NCBI RefSeq assembly: GCF_007828035.1
Contig: NZ_VITV01000002.1
Coordinates: 737,591 to 801,590 of the forward strand
Source of the DNA: Nitrospirillum amazonense
Lineage (GTDB): Bacteria > Pseudomonadota > Alphaproteobacteria > Azospirillales > Azospirillaceae
Direction: 5' to 3'
DNA: 64,000 nucleotides
The notes beneath the pieces are model-generated. The model was not told the origin of the DNA, ran no database searches, and saw nothing but the letters and a program-made list of their open reading frames with translations. Within the stretch, counting starts at the first letter, position 1. The number at the start of each line of letters is the position of its first letter. The position numbers and the translations under genes were made by a program. Positions 53,677 to 61,157 of the stretch are shown piece after piece.

Positions 53677-53979
53677 ATGCTGATCGTGATGGGCCATGTT
53701 CAGGTCGATCCCTCCGCGATGGAGGAGTTCGCCGCCGATATCCAGGTGCTCTCGCGGTCCGTCCGGCAGCGCGAGGGCAACCTGTCCTACGCCGTCGCGG
53801 TGGATGACCAAAGCGAAGGCCGGTTGCTGGTTGCCGAACGCTGGCGCGACCAGGCCTCCCTCTCCGCCCACCTCGACGCCCCCGACACGAGGGCGTTCGT
53901 GGGGAAGTGGCAGGGCCGGATGACAGGCGATGTCCGAAAATACGACGCCGCGAACGAGCGGTCCCTGCTGGACGGATAA
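53677..53979 (+). CDS. ABM-domain (YgiN-like) monooxygenase
   Basis: 100 residues, one antibiotic-biosynthesis-monooxygenase domain: LIVMGHVQVDPSAMEEFAAD, then REGNLSYAVAVDDQSEGRLL, VAERWRDQASLSAHLDAPD. Cofactor-free quinol oxidation is known for YgiN, forming a redox pair with a quinone reductase; here the quinone reductase gene is directly upstream, which supports the same role. AGGAG lies eleven bases before the ATG. Confidence 0.85.
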   Translation: MLIVMGHVQVDPSAMEEFAADIQVLSRSVRQREGNLSYAVAVDDQSEGRLLVAERWRDQASLSAHLDAPDTRAFVGKWQGRMTGDVRKYDAANERSLLDG

Positions 53980-54010
53980 TGCCCCGTCATAGGGACCGTA
54001 TCTCAAGGAA

Positions 54011-54048
54011 ACGGCCCAGATCAGTCCTGATGGATCGAACTGGGCCGT
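54011..54048. terminator. Hairpin between convergent ABM and TonB-receptor genes
   Basis: ACGGCCCAG (54011-54019) pairs with CTGGGCCGT (54040-54048); a second small stem (ATCAG/CTGAT) lies inside. It can serve both convergent genes; T-rich bases follow on each strand only weakly. Confidence 0.6.
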
Positions 54049-54065
54049 CCTCCATTTATAACTTG

Positions 54066-56840
54066 TCAGTATGTGACGCGCGCGGTGAAGCTCAGGCGCC
54101 GGTCCGAGATCGTCGCGGTGCGGGGACGCGTCGCAATTCCGAAATACGACAGCTTGAGCGCGTTGTTGATATTGCGCGCGTCAACGCCCAGCGAGAAATT
54201 CTGGGTGACCTGATAGGTCAGGGAGCCGTCGAGCTGACCATAGGGCTGGTCGAAGATGGGAAGGTTACCGGTGCCCACACCCGCCGTCGTCTCGACGAAC
54301 TTGCTGCGCCAGTTGTAGGCGAGCCGAAGTGACAGCGGGCCCTTCTCATAGATGCCGATCAGGTTGTAGCTGTATCTCGACAACAGCTCGAGCGGCACGC
54401 TGGTGACGGGGCCGGACGTCGCCGGGCTGGGCGCCTGGGAATCGACATAGGTGAAGTTCGCCTGGAGTCCGAGACCGTCCAGCGGGTCGGGCAGGAAATC
54501 AAAGAACTGCTGGAACGAGAATTCGGCCCCCTTCACTTCGGCATCGGCCGCGTTGGTGTAGGACGTGACCTGGTAGGTGTATGTCTTGCCGTCGGGGAAG
54601 GTGATGTCGCGCGGCGTGATCGCCGTCTGGATGTACCCGTTGATCTTCTTGTAGAAGCCGGCGACCGACACATACTCCTGGCTCGAGAAGTACCATTCCA
54701 GCGAGGCGTCAAAGTTGCGTGACGTCATCGGCTTGAGCAAAGGGTTGCCGCCGGTCGCGGTATGGATCTCTGCATGTTGCGACGGCCCAGGCTCGGTCAG
54801 CGTCAGGCTGGGGTTCAACTGCGAAAAGGTGGGGGCGGCCAGGTTGGTTGACGCCGCCAGGCGGAGCTGCAGGGCATCCGTCAGGTGATAGCGCAAGTTC
54901 AGGCTGGGCAGGGCCTTGGTATAGGAATCCTGGAACGCGATGGCGGCGTATTGAGGATTGCCCGTCGCCGTCGATCCGTCCGGCTGCGCGATCTGCGGCA
55001 CCTGCTGGTAGTACCCTGAGACACCCAGATTGGTTTGGACGATCCGCACCCCGATGTTGCCGTCCAGCGGGATGGACAGCGGGCTGGCGTCGAAATAGGC
55101 TGCGCCATATTCCGCATACGTTTGCTGGCTCTGCGCGTTTGAGCCGCTGGGCAGGAAGGGCGGCGCGCCGTTGAGCCCGAAGGCGGTCAGCGTGTTGGCG
55201 TAATTGCCGATGGTCTCCAGTGGGAAGGTGACCACGCTGCCGAACACATTCGCGTCGCCGCGGAAGATGTCGCTCAAGTCGTAATTCTCAAGCCCGCCCC
55301 GGCCGTTGACGCTGGAATAGCGATAGCCGGTGTCCCGGGTCGAATTCGTCCTGTCCGTGTACCGGAAACCGGCGCGCAGTGATTTCAAAATGCCGGTATC
55401 GAAGCTGTACTTGACATCAAGCCGGCCGCTTTTCTCCTCGCCCACGGAATTGGAGAAGTCGTCGAGGAATCCGTTGTTGGAGTAAAGCGCGGCATTGGTG
55501 GTCTGGCTGGCCGGAATGGTGGAGAACGACGCCACGTCACCCGATATGTTCTGGTGAAAGACGGTGTTCGGGCCATTGGTGATGACGATGAAATTGCTCT
55601 GGCTGGTGTCCGATCGGATGTATTGGCCATCCGCTGTGATCTCCAGGTTCGACGTCGGGGTCCAATGCGCCTTCAAGGAATAGTCGGTCGTGGTCGAATC
55701 GCGCGTCGTCAGGCTGGCGTAGGACCCCAGGGGAACGTCCTCCCAGGTGCCGCTGATGAAATCGCCGTTGCTGGCGAATTTGAAGTCGGCGCCCGGTAGC
55801 GGTGTGATGGGCCCGTCCCCGGTCGTGGCGAAGAAGGCATTGCCCCGGATGTTGAACTTGTAGTTGTTGCGCAGTACCTCGCCCGTAAAATCCAAGGTGT
55901 CCGTGGGCTTCCACTGCAAGGCCACGTCCGTGCCGAAGCGCTGCCGGTTGCCGTAATTCTTGTTCAGGCCGCCGCCGTGCGGAATGGTTGTAAGTTGACC
56001 TGACCGGCCCATGGCCGCCGCCGTCGCGGCATCCGAGGGGTTGACGAAACTGCCGTCAGGATTGCGGCTCTGGTTCAGGGTGTAGAAGGGTTCCGTCGTG
56101 ATTTGGTCGTCGCGGAAATAATCCTTCTGGTAGGCAATGTCGGCCAGCACGCCGATCTCGCCAATCCCGGTGTTCCAGCGATCACTCATCAGCACCGAGC
56201 CCGATGGCCCTGTCTTGTCGGCCAAGTCGTAATAATTGCCAGTGATCCCGCCAGCGAACTTGAAGCCGTCGAAGTCGAAGGGCTTGCGCGTGCGGAAGTT
56301 GATGACGCCGCTGAGCTGCCCTTCAATCTGTTCGGCGGACGGATTCTTGTAGACGTCGATGCCCGCCAGCAATTCTGCCGGCACGTCTTCGAGGTTGAGG
56401 ATATCGACACCGCCGGCGGTGAAAATATCCCGCCCGTTCAACTCGGTACGCACCTGGGTCAACCCCCGGATGGCGACTGAGCTGCCCTCACCGTAATTGC
56501 GCTGGATCTGGATGCCGGCGACCCGCTGCAACGCTTCGGCGACATTGCGGTCGGGAAGCTTGCCGATGTCTTCGGCGACGATGGAATCGACGATCTCCGG
56601 CGCGTCGCGCTTGATCGCCTCCGCCGATTTCAAGCTGGCACGGACCCCTGTGACGACGATCTCGTTCAGGTCCCCCTGATCGTTCGCCGAGGCCGTGCCG
56701 GCGGTGGCGGCCGGCGTCTGCGCCGGAGCCCCGCTGGCGGCCGTCTGCGCGATGGCGGGTGCGGACCAGATCAACGCCAGCGGCAACGGCAAGCCGACCA
56801 GCAGCGGCACGAGTTTCGATGAATGGCGCCCACGCAACAT
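54066..56840 (-). CDS. TonB-dependent receptor (Xanthomonas/Caulobacter type)
   Basis: 924 residues. Signal peptide about 1-32 (ends PAIAQ), then a Thr/Ala-rich spacer, TonB box-like LNEIVVTGVRASL and a plug domain with SIVAEDIGKLPDRNVAEALQ and RVAGIQIQRNYGEGSSVAIR. The 22-strand barrel ends LSFTARVTY. The spaced pattern SLKSAEAIKRDA...DIGKLPD places it in the TonB-Xanth-Caul group, which mainly takes up plant oligosaccharides. It lies in the second glycan block and is divergent from an IclR gene, the likely regulator. ATG 56840 has AGGGAGAA upstream. Confidence 0.92.
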   Translation of the reverse strand: MLRGRHSSKLVPLLVGLPLPLALIWSAPAIAQTAASGAPAQTPAATAGTASANDQGDLNEIVVTGVRASLKSAEAIKRDAPEIVDSIVAEDIGKLPDRNVAEALQRVAGIQIQRNYGEGSSVAIRGLTQVRTELNGRDIFTAGGVDILNLEDVPAELLAGIDVYKNPSAEQIEGQLSGVINFRTRKPFDFDGFKFAGGITGNYYDLADKTGPSGSVLMSDRWNTGIGEIGVLADIAYQKDYFRDDQITTEPFYTLNQSRNPDGSFVNPSDAATAAAMGRSGQLTTIPHGGGLNKNYGNRQRFGTDVALQWKPTDTLDFTGEVLRNNYKFNIRGNAFFATTGDGPITPLPGADFKFASNGDFISGTWEDVPLGSYASLTTRDSTTTDYSLKAHWTPTSNLEITADGQYIRSDTSQSNFIVITNGPNTVFHQNISGDVASFSTIPASQTTNAALYSNNGFLDDFSNSVGEEKSGRLDVKYSFDTGILKSLRAGFRYTDRTNSTRDTGYRYSSVNGRGGLENYDLSDIFRGDANVFGSVVTFPLETIGNYANTLTAFGLNGAPPFLPSGSNAQSQQTYAEYGAAYFDASPLSIPLDGNIGVRIVQTNLGVSGYYQQVPQIAQPDGSTATGNPQYAAIAFQDSYTKALPSLNLRYHLTDALQLRLAASTNLAAPTFSQLNPSLTLTEPGPSQHAEIHTATGGNPLLKPMTSRNFDASLEWYFSSQEYVSVAGFYKKINGYIQTAITPRDITFPDGKTYTYQVTSYTNAADAEVKGAEFSFQQFFDFLPDPLDGLGLQANFTYVDSQAPSPATSGPVTSVPLELLSRYSYNLIGIYEKGPLSLRLAYNWRSKFVETTAGVGTGNLPIFDQPYGQLDGSLTYQVTQNFSLGVDARNINNALKLSYFGIATRPRTATISDRRLSFTARVTY

Positions 56841-56889
56841 GTGCGTTCTCCCTGATGATTTTTATGCTCGGAATGATTTTCACCAGTAC

Positions 56890-56922
56890 AATTCAATTAT
56901 CATATATGCAATACAAATTTTG
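56890..56922. promoter_or_regulatory. AT-rich divergent promoter region of TonB receptor and IclR genes
   Basis: A sharply AT-rich tract in otherwise GC-rich DNA, within the 227-base gap between the receptor and IclR starts. It contains palindrome CATATATG (56901-56908) flanked by two similar CAAT-containing segments. It is likely to hold the promoters and possibly an IclR site; no exact -35/-10 assigned. Confidence 0.35.
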
Positions 56923-57067
56923 AGGGTGTTTTTGCCGGGGATGTCCCTCGGATTTGGGCGGCCGACGCCCGCCGTGGCGCCAGGATCAAGGAAACCCGAG
57001 GCTTTCGAGCCGCCGGAATGTGGGCTATCGATGGGACGCGACCGCGTTGATGATCAGGGGGAACCAC

Positions 57068-57874
57068 ATGACCCGAGCGGGCCCTAAAGGCACCTATGCC
57101 GCGCCGGCCATAGAAAAGGCGTTTGAAATCCTGGAGATGCTGGCGGAGCATCGCGACGGGGCATTGGTCAGCGAGATGGCCGCGCACCTCAATCGCTCGG
57201 TCGGTGAGCTGTTCCGCGTCGTCATCGTGATGGAACAGCTGGGCTATCTTCAGAAGTCCGCTAAATCGGACCGCTATACGGCGGCCTACAAGCTGCTCGA
57301 CCTCGCCTATCGCGCGACCCCGACGCAGAACCTTTTGCACGCCGCCCTGCCCGAGATGCGGCGGCTGGCGATCGAGACGGGGCAATCCTGCCATTTCGTT
57401 GTCCCCAACGGCGGCGAAGGGCTTGTCATCGCGCGGGAAGAGAATCCGGGCACGCGGGGGTTTTCGCTGCGGCTGGGTGCGGCGATCGACATGCTCAAGA
57501 GCTGCTCGGGTCAGGTGATCCTGGCCTTTTCCAAGCCGGAACGGGCCGACCGCATCGTCGCCGAGGCGGAGGCGATGCAGGGCGTGTCGGCCAACCGCGA
57601 GGAATTAGGCCAGCGGTTGGACATCATCAGGCGGGATGGTTTCGACCATCGCAAGAGCCCGATCACCCACGGCGTGACCGACATCAGCTATCCCGTGTTC
57701 GGGTTTGATCGGGATATCGTCGGCGCGCTGACCATTCCCTTCCTGGCGCTGATCGATGGATCGCAGAAGGTCGATTTTGAAACGGCCCAGGGACTGCTGA
57801 GGGTCGCCGCCGCCAATATCTCGGCGACGCTTGGGTACATGCCCGCCAAGCCGGACCCCACGCCTTCCCTTTGA
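57068..57874 (+). CDS. IclR family transcriptional regulator
   Basis: 268 residues. N-terminal winged HTH (about 12-70, APAIEKAFEILEMLAEHRDG, VSEMAAHLNRSVGELFRVV) and the IclR effector domain (about 85-260, LPEMRRLAIETGQSCHFVVP, ISYPVFGFDRDIVGALTIPF). ATG 57068 has AGGGGGAA six bases before it, a strong site that excludes the longer upstream frame. Divergent from the TonB receptor. Effector probably a sugar acid or aromatic; unknown. Confidence 0.9.
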   Translation: MTRAGPKGTYAAPAIEKAFEILEMLAEHRDGALVSEMAAHLNRSVGELFRVVIVMEQLGYLQKSAKSDRYTAAYKLLDLAYRATPTQNLLHAALPEMRRLAIETGQSCHFVVPNGGEGLVIAREENPGTRGFSLRLGAAIDMLKSCSGQVILAFSKPERADRIVAEAEAMQGVSANREELGQRLDIIRRDGFDHRKSPITHGVTDISYPVFGFDRDIVGALTIPFLALIDGSQKVDFETAQGLLRVAAANISATLGYMPAKPDPTPSL

Positions 57875-57934
57875 CGGTGGGAACAATGCCGACGACGGAG
57901 GCCCCGCAGGGGAGCGGCCGTCGCCGGCCCCGTA

Positions 57935-58279
57935 TCACTGTTCGGCCAAGCTGAAAATACGATCCGCCGGCACCCACTTCTGACCCGCCTTGGCCCAGGG
58001 CAAGCGGCGCTGGAACGTGTCCATCAGCGCCTCCCAGGCCTGGACATCCGGATCGGCGGCGTCCACCGCGGCCTTGGCCGCCGGGTCGTAGTCATCCGTC
58101 ACATCCACGATCATCGCCAGCCGATCGCCGCAGAGATGAATTTCCATCTCGAGGATGCCGGCCTGGCGGATGGCGCGCACCACCGCCGGCGGCACCTGGC
58201 CGGGCGCGTGCCACTGGCGATAGCGCTCGATCAGGACGGGATCGGATTTCAAATCCAACATCAGGACATGACGGTTCAT
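57935..58279 (-). CDS. L-rhamnose mutarotase family protein (possible L-fucose mutarotase)
   Basis: 114 residues, single RhaM/DUF718-type domain: MLDLKSDPVLIERYRQWHA (His24), VRAIRQAGILEMEIHLCGDR, DPDVQAWEALMDTFQRRLPW. Interconverts alpha and beta anomers of a 6-deoxy sugar. As the nearby glycosidase is a GH29 alpha-L-fucosidase, L-fucose is the more likely substrate, though L-rhamnose cannot be excluded. GAGAGGA precedes ATG 58279. Divergent from the LacI gene; the shared gap contains the LacI-type site at 58392-58403. Confidence 0.85.
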   Translation of the reverse strand: MNRHVLMLDLKSDPVLIERYRQWHAPGQVPPAVVRAIRQAGILEMEIHLCGDRLAMIVDVTDDYDPAAKAAVDAADPDVQAWEALMDTFQRRLPWAKAGQKWVPADRIFSLAEQ

Positions 58280-58391
58280 CGAGGTCTTTTCCTCTCAAGT
58301 CCCGCACCGGGAAACCAGTGCGCATGACGGCCAGCCGCCGACAACAGTTTTTCAGAAAATGAACTTGTTATAAATATGCTTAATCGATAAA

Positions 58392-58403
58392 GTTAACGAT
58401 AAC
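58392..58403. promoter_or_regulatory. LacI-type operator between mutarotase and LacI genes
   Basis: GTTAACGATAAC matches GTTAnCGnTAAC exactly and shares the core of the sites at 40745 and 42132. It suggests autoregulation and control of the mutarotase gene. Confidence 0.65.
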
Positions 58404-58460
58404 TGCCGTCCGAACAGGCCGAAAGGCTGCGCCGGCATGCTATGGGGAGAGGCGCGCATC

Positions 58461-59489
58461 TTGACCGCCCGCATGAAAGACATCGCGCTGGAACTGGGGC
58501 TGTCTGTCGTCACGGTGTCCAAGGCGCTGCGCGCCCACCCGGACATCGGCGAGGCGACACGCCGCCGCGTGCTGGAGCGGGTGGCGGAGCTGGGATACCA
58601 GCCGAACCTGATGGCCCGGTCGCTGGTCACGGGCCAGACCTGGACCATTGGCCTGATCGTCCCCGACCTTCTCCACCCCTTCTTCGCGGGCATCGCCAAA
58701 GCCATCTCCAACGACATCCGGGCCCACGGATACGGGCTGCTGATCTCCTCCTCCGATGAGGAGCCGGATGCGGAGCGGCAGCAGATCCGGAATCTGCTGG
58801 CCCGGCAGGTGGATGTCATCGTGCTGGCCTCCACCCAGACGACGATGGATGGCCTGCGGGAGATCGAGCGGCGGGGCACGCCCCACATTCTGCTGGATAG
58901 GCGCTTCGCGGGGGCCGAGGCCCATTTCGTCGGCAATGACGACGAGGCGGTGGGCGCATTGGCCACCGCGCATCTGATCGCGCAAGGCTGCCGGCGCATC
59001 GCCCATCTTCGCGGGCCGGAGGTGAGCACGGCGGCGGGGCGCCTGTCCGGTTACCGACAGGCCTTGGCCCAGCACGGGCTGGCGGCGGCGCCGGATCTGG
59101 TGATGGACCTGGGGCCATCGGGCGACCACCGGGGCGAGGAGGCCGGCTATGCCGCGACACGCCGCCTGCTGGCGCTGTCCCCCCGCCCGGACGGACTGTT
59201 CTGCTACAACGACCCCTCCGCCCTGGGTGCCATGCGCGCCGTGCTGGAGGCGGGACTGCGCATCCCGGACGACATCGCCATCATCGGCTGCGGCAACCTT
59301 TCCTACGCCGACTTCCTGCGCATCCCCCTTTCCTCTGTCGACCAGGGCGCCGAAGCCATCGGCCGGCGCGTGGCCCAGCTGGCCACCAGCCTGGCCCGCA
59401 GCAAGAACGCCACGCCGCCACCCCAGGTCGATCTCGTGCCGCCGCGCCTGATGGCGCGCGCCTCCACCATCCGGTTCTCGAAGGAATAG
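58461..59489 (+). CDS. LacI family transcriptional regulator
   Basis: 342 residues. HTH plus hinge helix at the N-terminus (MKDIALELGLSVVTVSKALR, AHPDIGEATRRRVLERVAEL, GYQPNLMARSL) and a periplasmic-binding-type sugar domain (TIGLIVPDLLHPFFAGIAKA, PHILLDRRFAGAEAHFVGND, IPDDIAIIGCGN). The start is taken as TTG 58461 with GGGGAGAGG before it; ATG 58437 and ATG 58473 are alternatives. It is followed after six bases by the fucosidase gene and preceded by a matching operator. Candidate master regulator of both glycan blocks. Confidence 0.9.
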   Translation: MTARMKDIALELGLSVVTVSKALRAHPDIGEATRRRVLERVAELGYQPNLMARSLVTGQTWTIGLIVPDLLHPFFAGIAKAISNDIRAHGYGLLISSSDEEPDAERQQIRNLLARQVDVIVLASTQTTMDGLREIERRGTPHILLDRRFAGAEAHFVGNDDEAVGALATAHLIAQGCRRIAHLRGPEVSTAAGRLSGYRQALAQHGLAAAPDLVMDLGPSGDHRGEEAGYAATRRLLALSPRPDGLFCYNDPSALGAMRAVLEAGLRIPDDIAIIGCGNLSYADFLRIPLSSVDQGAEAIGRRVAQLATSLARSKNATPPPQVDLVPPRLMARASTIRFSKE

Positions 59490-59495
59490 CTGCTT

Positions 59496-61109
59496 ATGGT
59501 AAGCCCGACGCGTCGTGACCTCGTCCGCTATGCTGGCGCGGTCTCAGCCCTCACCTTGTCCGCCGCACCGGCCTCCGCCAAGGCGCGCGCCGACGCCGGC
59601 CCGTTCGAGCCCACCTGGGATTCCCTGGCCGCCGGGTACCAGGCGCCGGCTTGGTTCCGCGATGCCAAGTTCGGCATTTGGGCCCATTGGGGACCGCAGT
59701 GCGCGCCGGAGTTTGGCGACTGGTACGCCCGCCGCATGTACATGCAGGGGGACCCCAGCTACGAACACCATGTCAAAACCTACGGGCACCCCACGCAATT
59801 CGGCTTCATGGAGCTGATCAACCGCTGGAAGGCGGAGCGGTGGGATCCGGAGGAACTGACCAAGCTCTACAAGGCGGCAGGCGCCAAGTACCTGGTGTCC
59901 ATGGCCTGCCACCACGACAATTTCGACAACTTCGACTCCCGCCACCATGCCTGGAACGCCACGCGGGTGGGCCCGGGCAAGGACATCGTGGGCGGCTGGG
60001 CGGCCGCGGCGCGCAAACACGGCCTGCGCTTCGGCGTCAGCAACCACGCGAGCCATGCCTGGCATTGGTACCAGACGGCCTACGGCTATGACGCCACCGG
60101 TCCCCGGGCGGGCCAGCGCTACGACGCCTTCCGCCTGACCAAGGCCGATGGGGCCGGGAAATGGTGGCAGGGACTGGACCCCCAGAACCTTTATACGGGA
60201 CGCAACATGGTGGTCCCGGATGGGATCACCGACCTGGCCGCCATGAACGCCTGGCACGAGTCCCACGACGGCATCTGGAACGAGTCTGTGCCCCCCAACC
60301 GGGCCTTCGCCGAGACTTGGCTGAAGCGGTGCCAAGATCTGATGGACCGCTATCAGCCGGACCTGGTCTATTTCGACGATACCGGCCTGCCCCTGGGCGA
60401 CTACGGCCTGCGCGCCACCGCCCACTATTACAACCAGAGTCTGGCCCGCAAGGGTGCGGTGGATGTGGTCGTGAACTGCAAGGAACTGACGGACCTGCAG
60501 CGCCGCGCCGTGGTGGCCGACATCGAGCGGGGATTTGCCGACCACATCGTTACCGAACCCTGGCAGACCGACACATGCCTGGGCGACTGGCACTACAGCC
60601 GCCCCCTGTACGAACGCAAGGGCTACCTCAGCGCGCATCAGGTGGTGCAGCGCCTGGTGGATGTGGTCAGCAAGAACGGCTGCCTGCTGCTGAACGTCCC
60701 GGTCCGCAGCGATGGCACCATCGATGAGCTGGAACGCGGCATCCTGGAGGAACTGGTCGGCTGGATGGCGGTCAACAGCGAGGGGATTTTCGACTCCCGC
60801 CCCTGGAAAACCTACGGCGAAGGACCGACGGAAGTGGCCGCCGGCAAGTTCAACGAGGCCAAGCTGCGCCCCTTCACGGCGGAAGACATCCGGTTCACGG
60901 TGAAGGGCGACACGCTCTACGCCTATGCCCAGGAATGGCCGGCCGGGAAGTCCCTGACCATCCGGACCCTGACGCCGGCGGCCCGCCCCGTCCAGCGCGT
61001 CGACCTGCTGGGCGGCGGCGCCCTGGAGTTCAAGCAGACCGACGACGGCGTCAGCGTGACCCTGCCGGACCAGCGGCCGACCTTCACCCCCGCCTTCCGC
61101 ATCCGATAA
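59496..61109 (+). CDS. Exported GH29 alpha-L-fucosidase
   Basis: 537 residues. Tat-type signal at the N-terminus (SPTRRDLVRYAGAVSALTLS). GH29 barrel marks: FRDAKFGIWAHWGPQCAPEF, KAAGAKYLVSMACHHDNFDN with the paired His, and LVYFDDTGLP holding the likely nucleophile Asp294 (GH29 uses the Asp after Y/W-F). C-terminal beta-sandwich from about 430. Removes terminal alpha-L-fucose from glycans in the periplasm. Six bases behind the LacI gene and followed by a GH42 enzyme gene on the same strand, so part of one transcript. Confidence 0.92.
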   Translation: MVSPTRRDLVRYAGAVSALTLSAAPASAKARADAGPFEPTWDSLAAGYQAPAWFRDAKFGIWAHWGPQCAPEFGDWYARRMYMQGDPSYEHHVKTYGHPTQFGFMELINRWKAERWDPEELTKLYKAAGAKYLVSMACHHDNFDNFDSRHHAWNATRVGPGKDIVGGWAAAARKHGLRFGVSNHASHAWHWYQTAYGYDATGPRAGQRYDAFRLTKADGAGKWWQGLDPQNLYTGRNMVVPDGITDLAAMNAWHESHDGIWNESVPPNRAFAETWLKRCQDLMDRYQPDLVYFDDTGLPLGDYGLRATAHYYNQSLARKGAVDVVVNCKELTDLQRRAVVADIERGFADHIVTEPWQTDTCLGDWHYSRPLYERKGYLSAHQVVQRLVDVVSKNGCLLLNVPVRSDGTIDELERGILEELVGWMAVNSEGIFDSRPWKTYGEGPTEVAAGKFNEAKLRPFTAEDIRFTVKGDTLYAYAQEWPAGKSLTIRTLTPAARPVQRVDLLGGGALEFKQTDDGVSVTLPDQRPTFTPAFRIR

Positions 61110-61157
61110 GCGCCGGCCCGACGGCACGGGCGCCAGAACAGATCGTGTGAGACAGAG

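Noticed and set aside
44000-54000. Genomic island or prophage splitting the glycan blocks
   Set aside because: No integrase, tRNA, direct repeats, insertion sequence or composition change was found; ordinary chromosomal genes.
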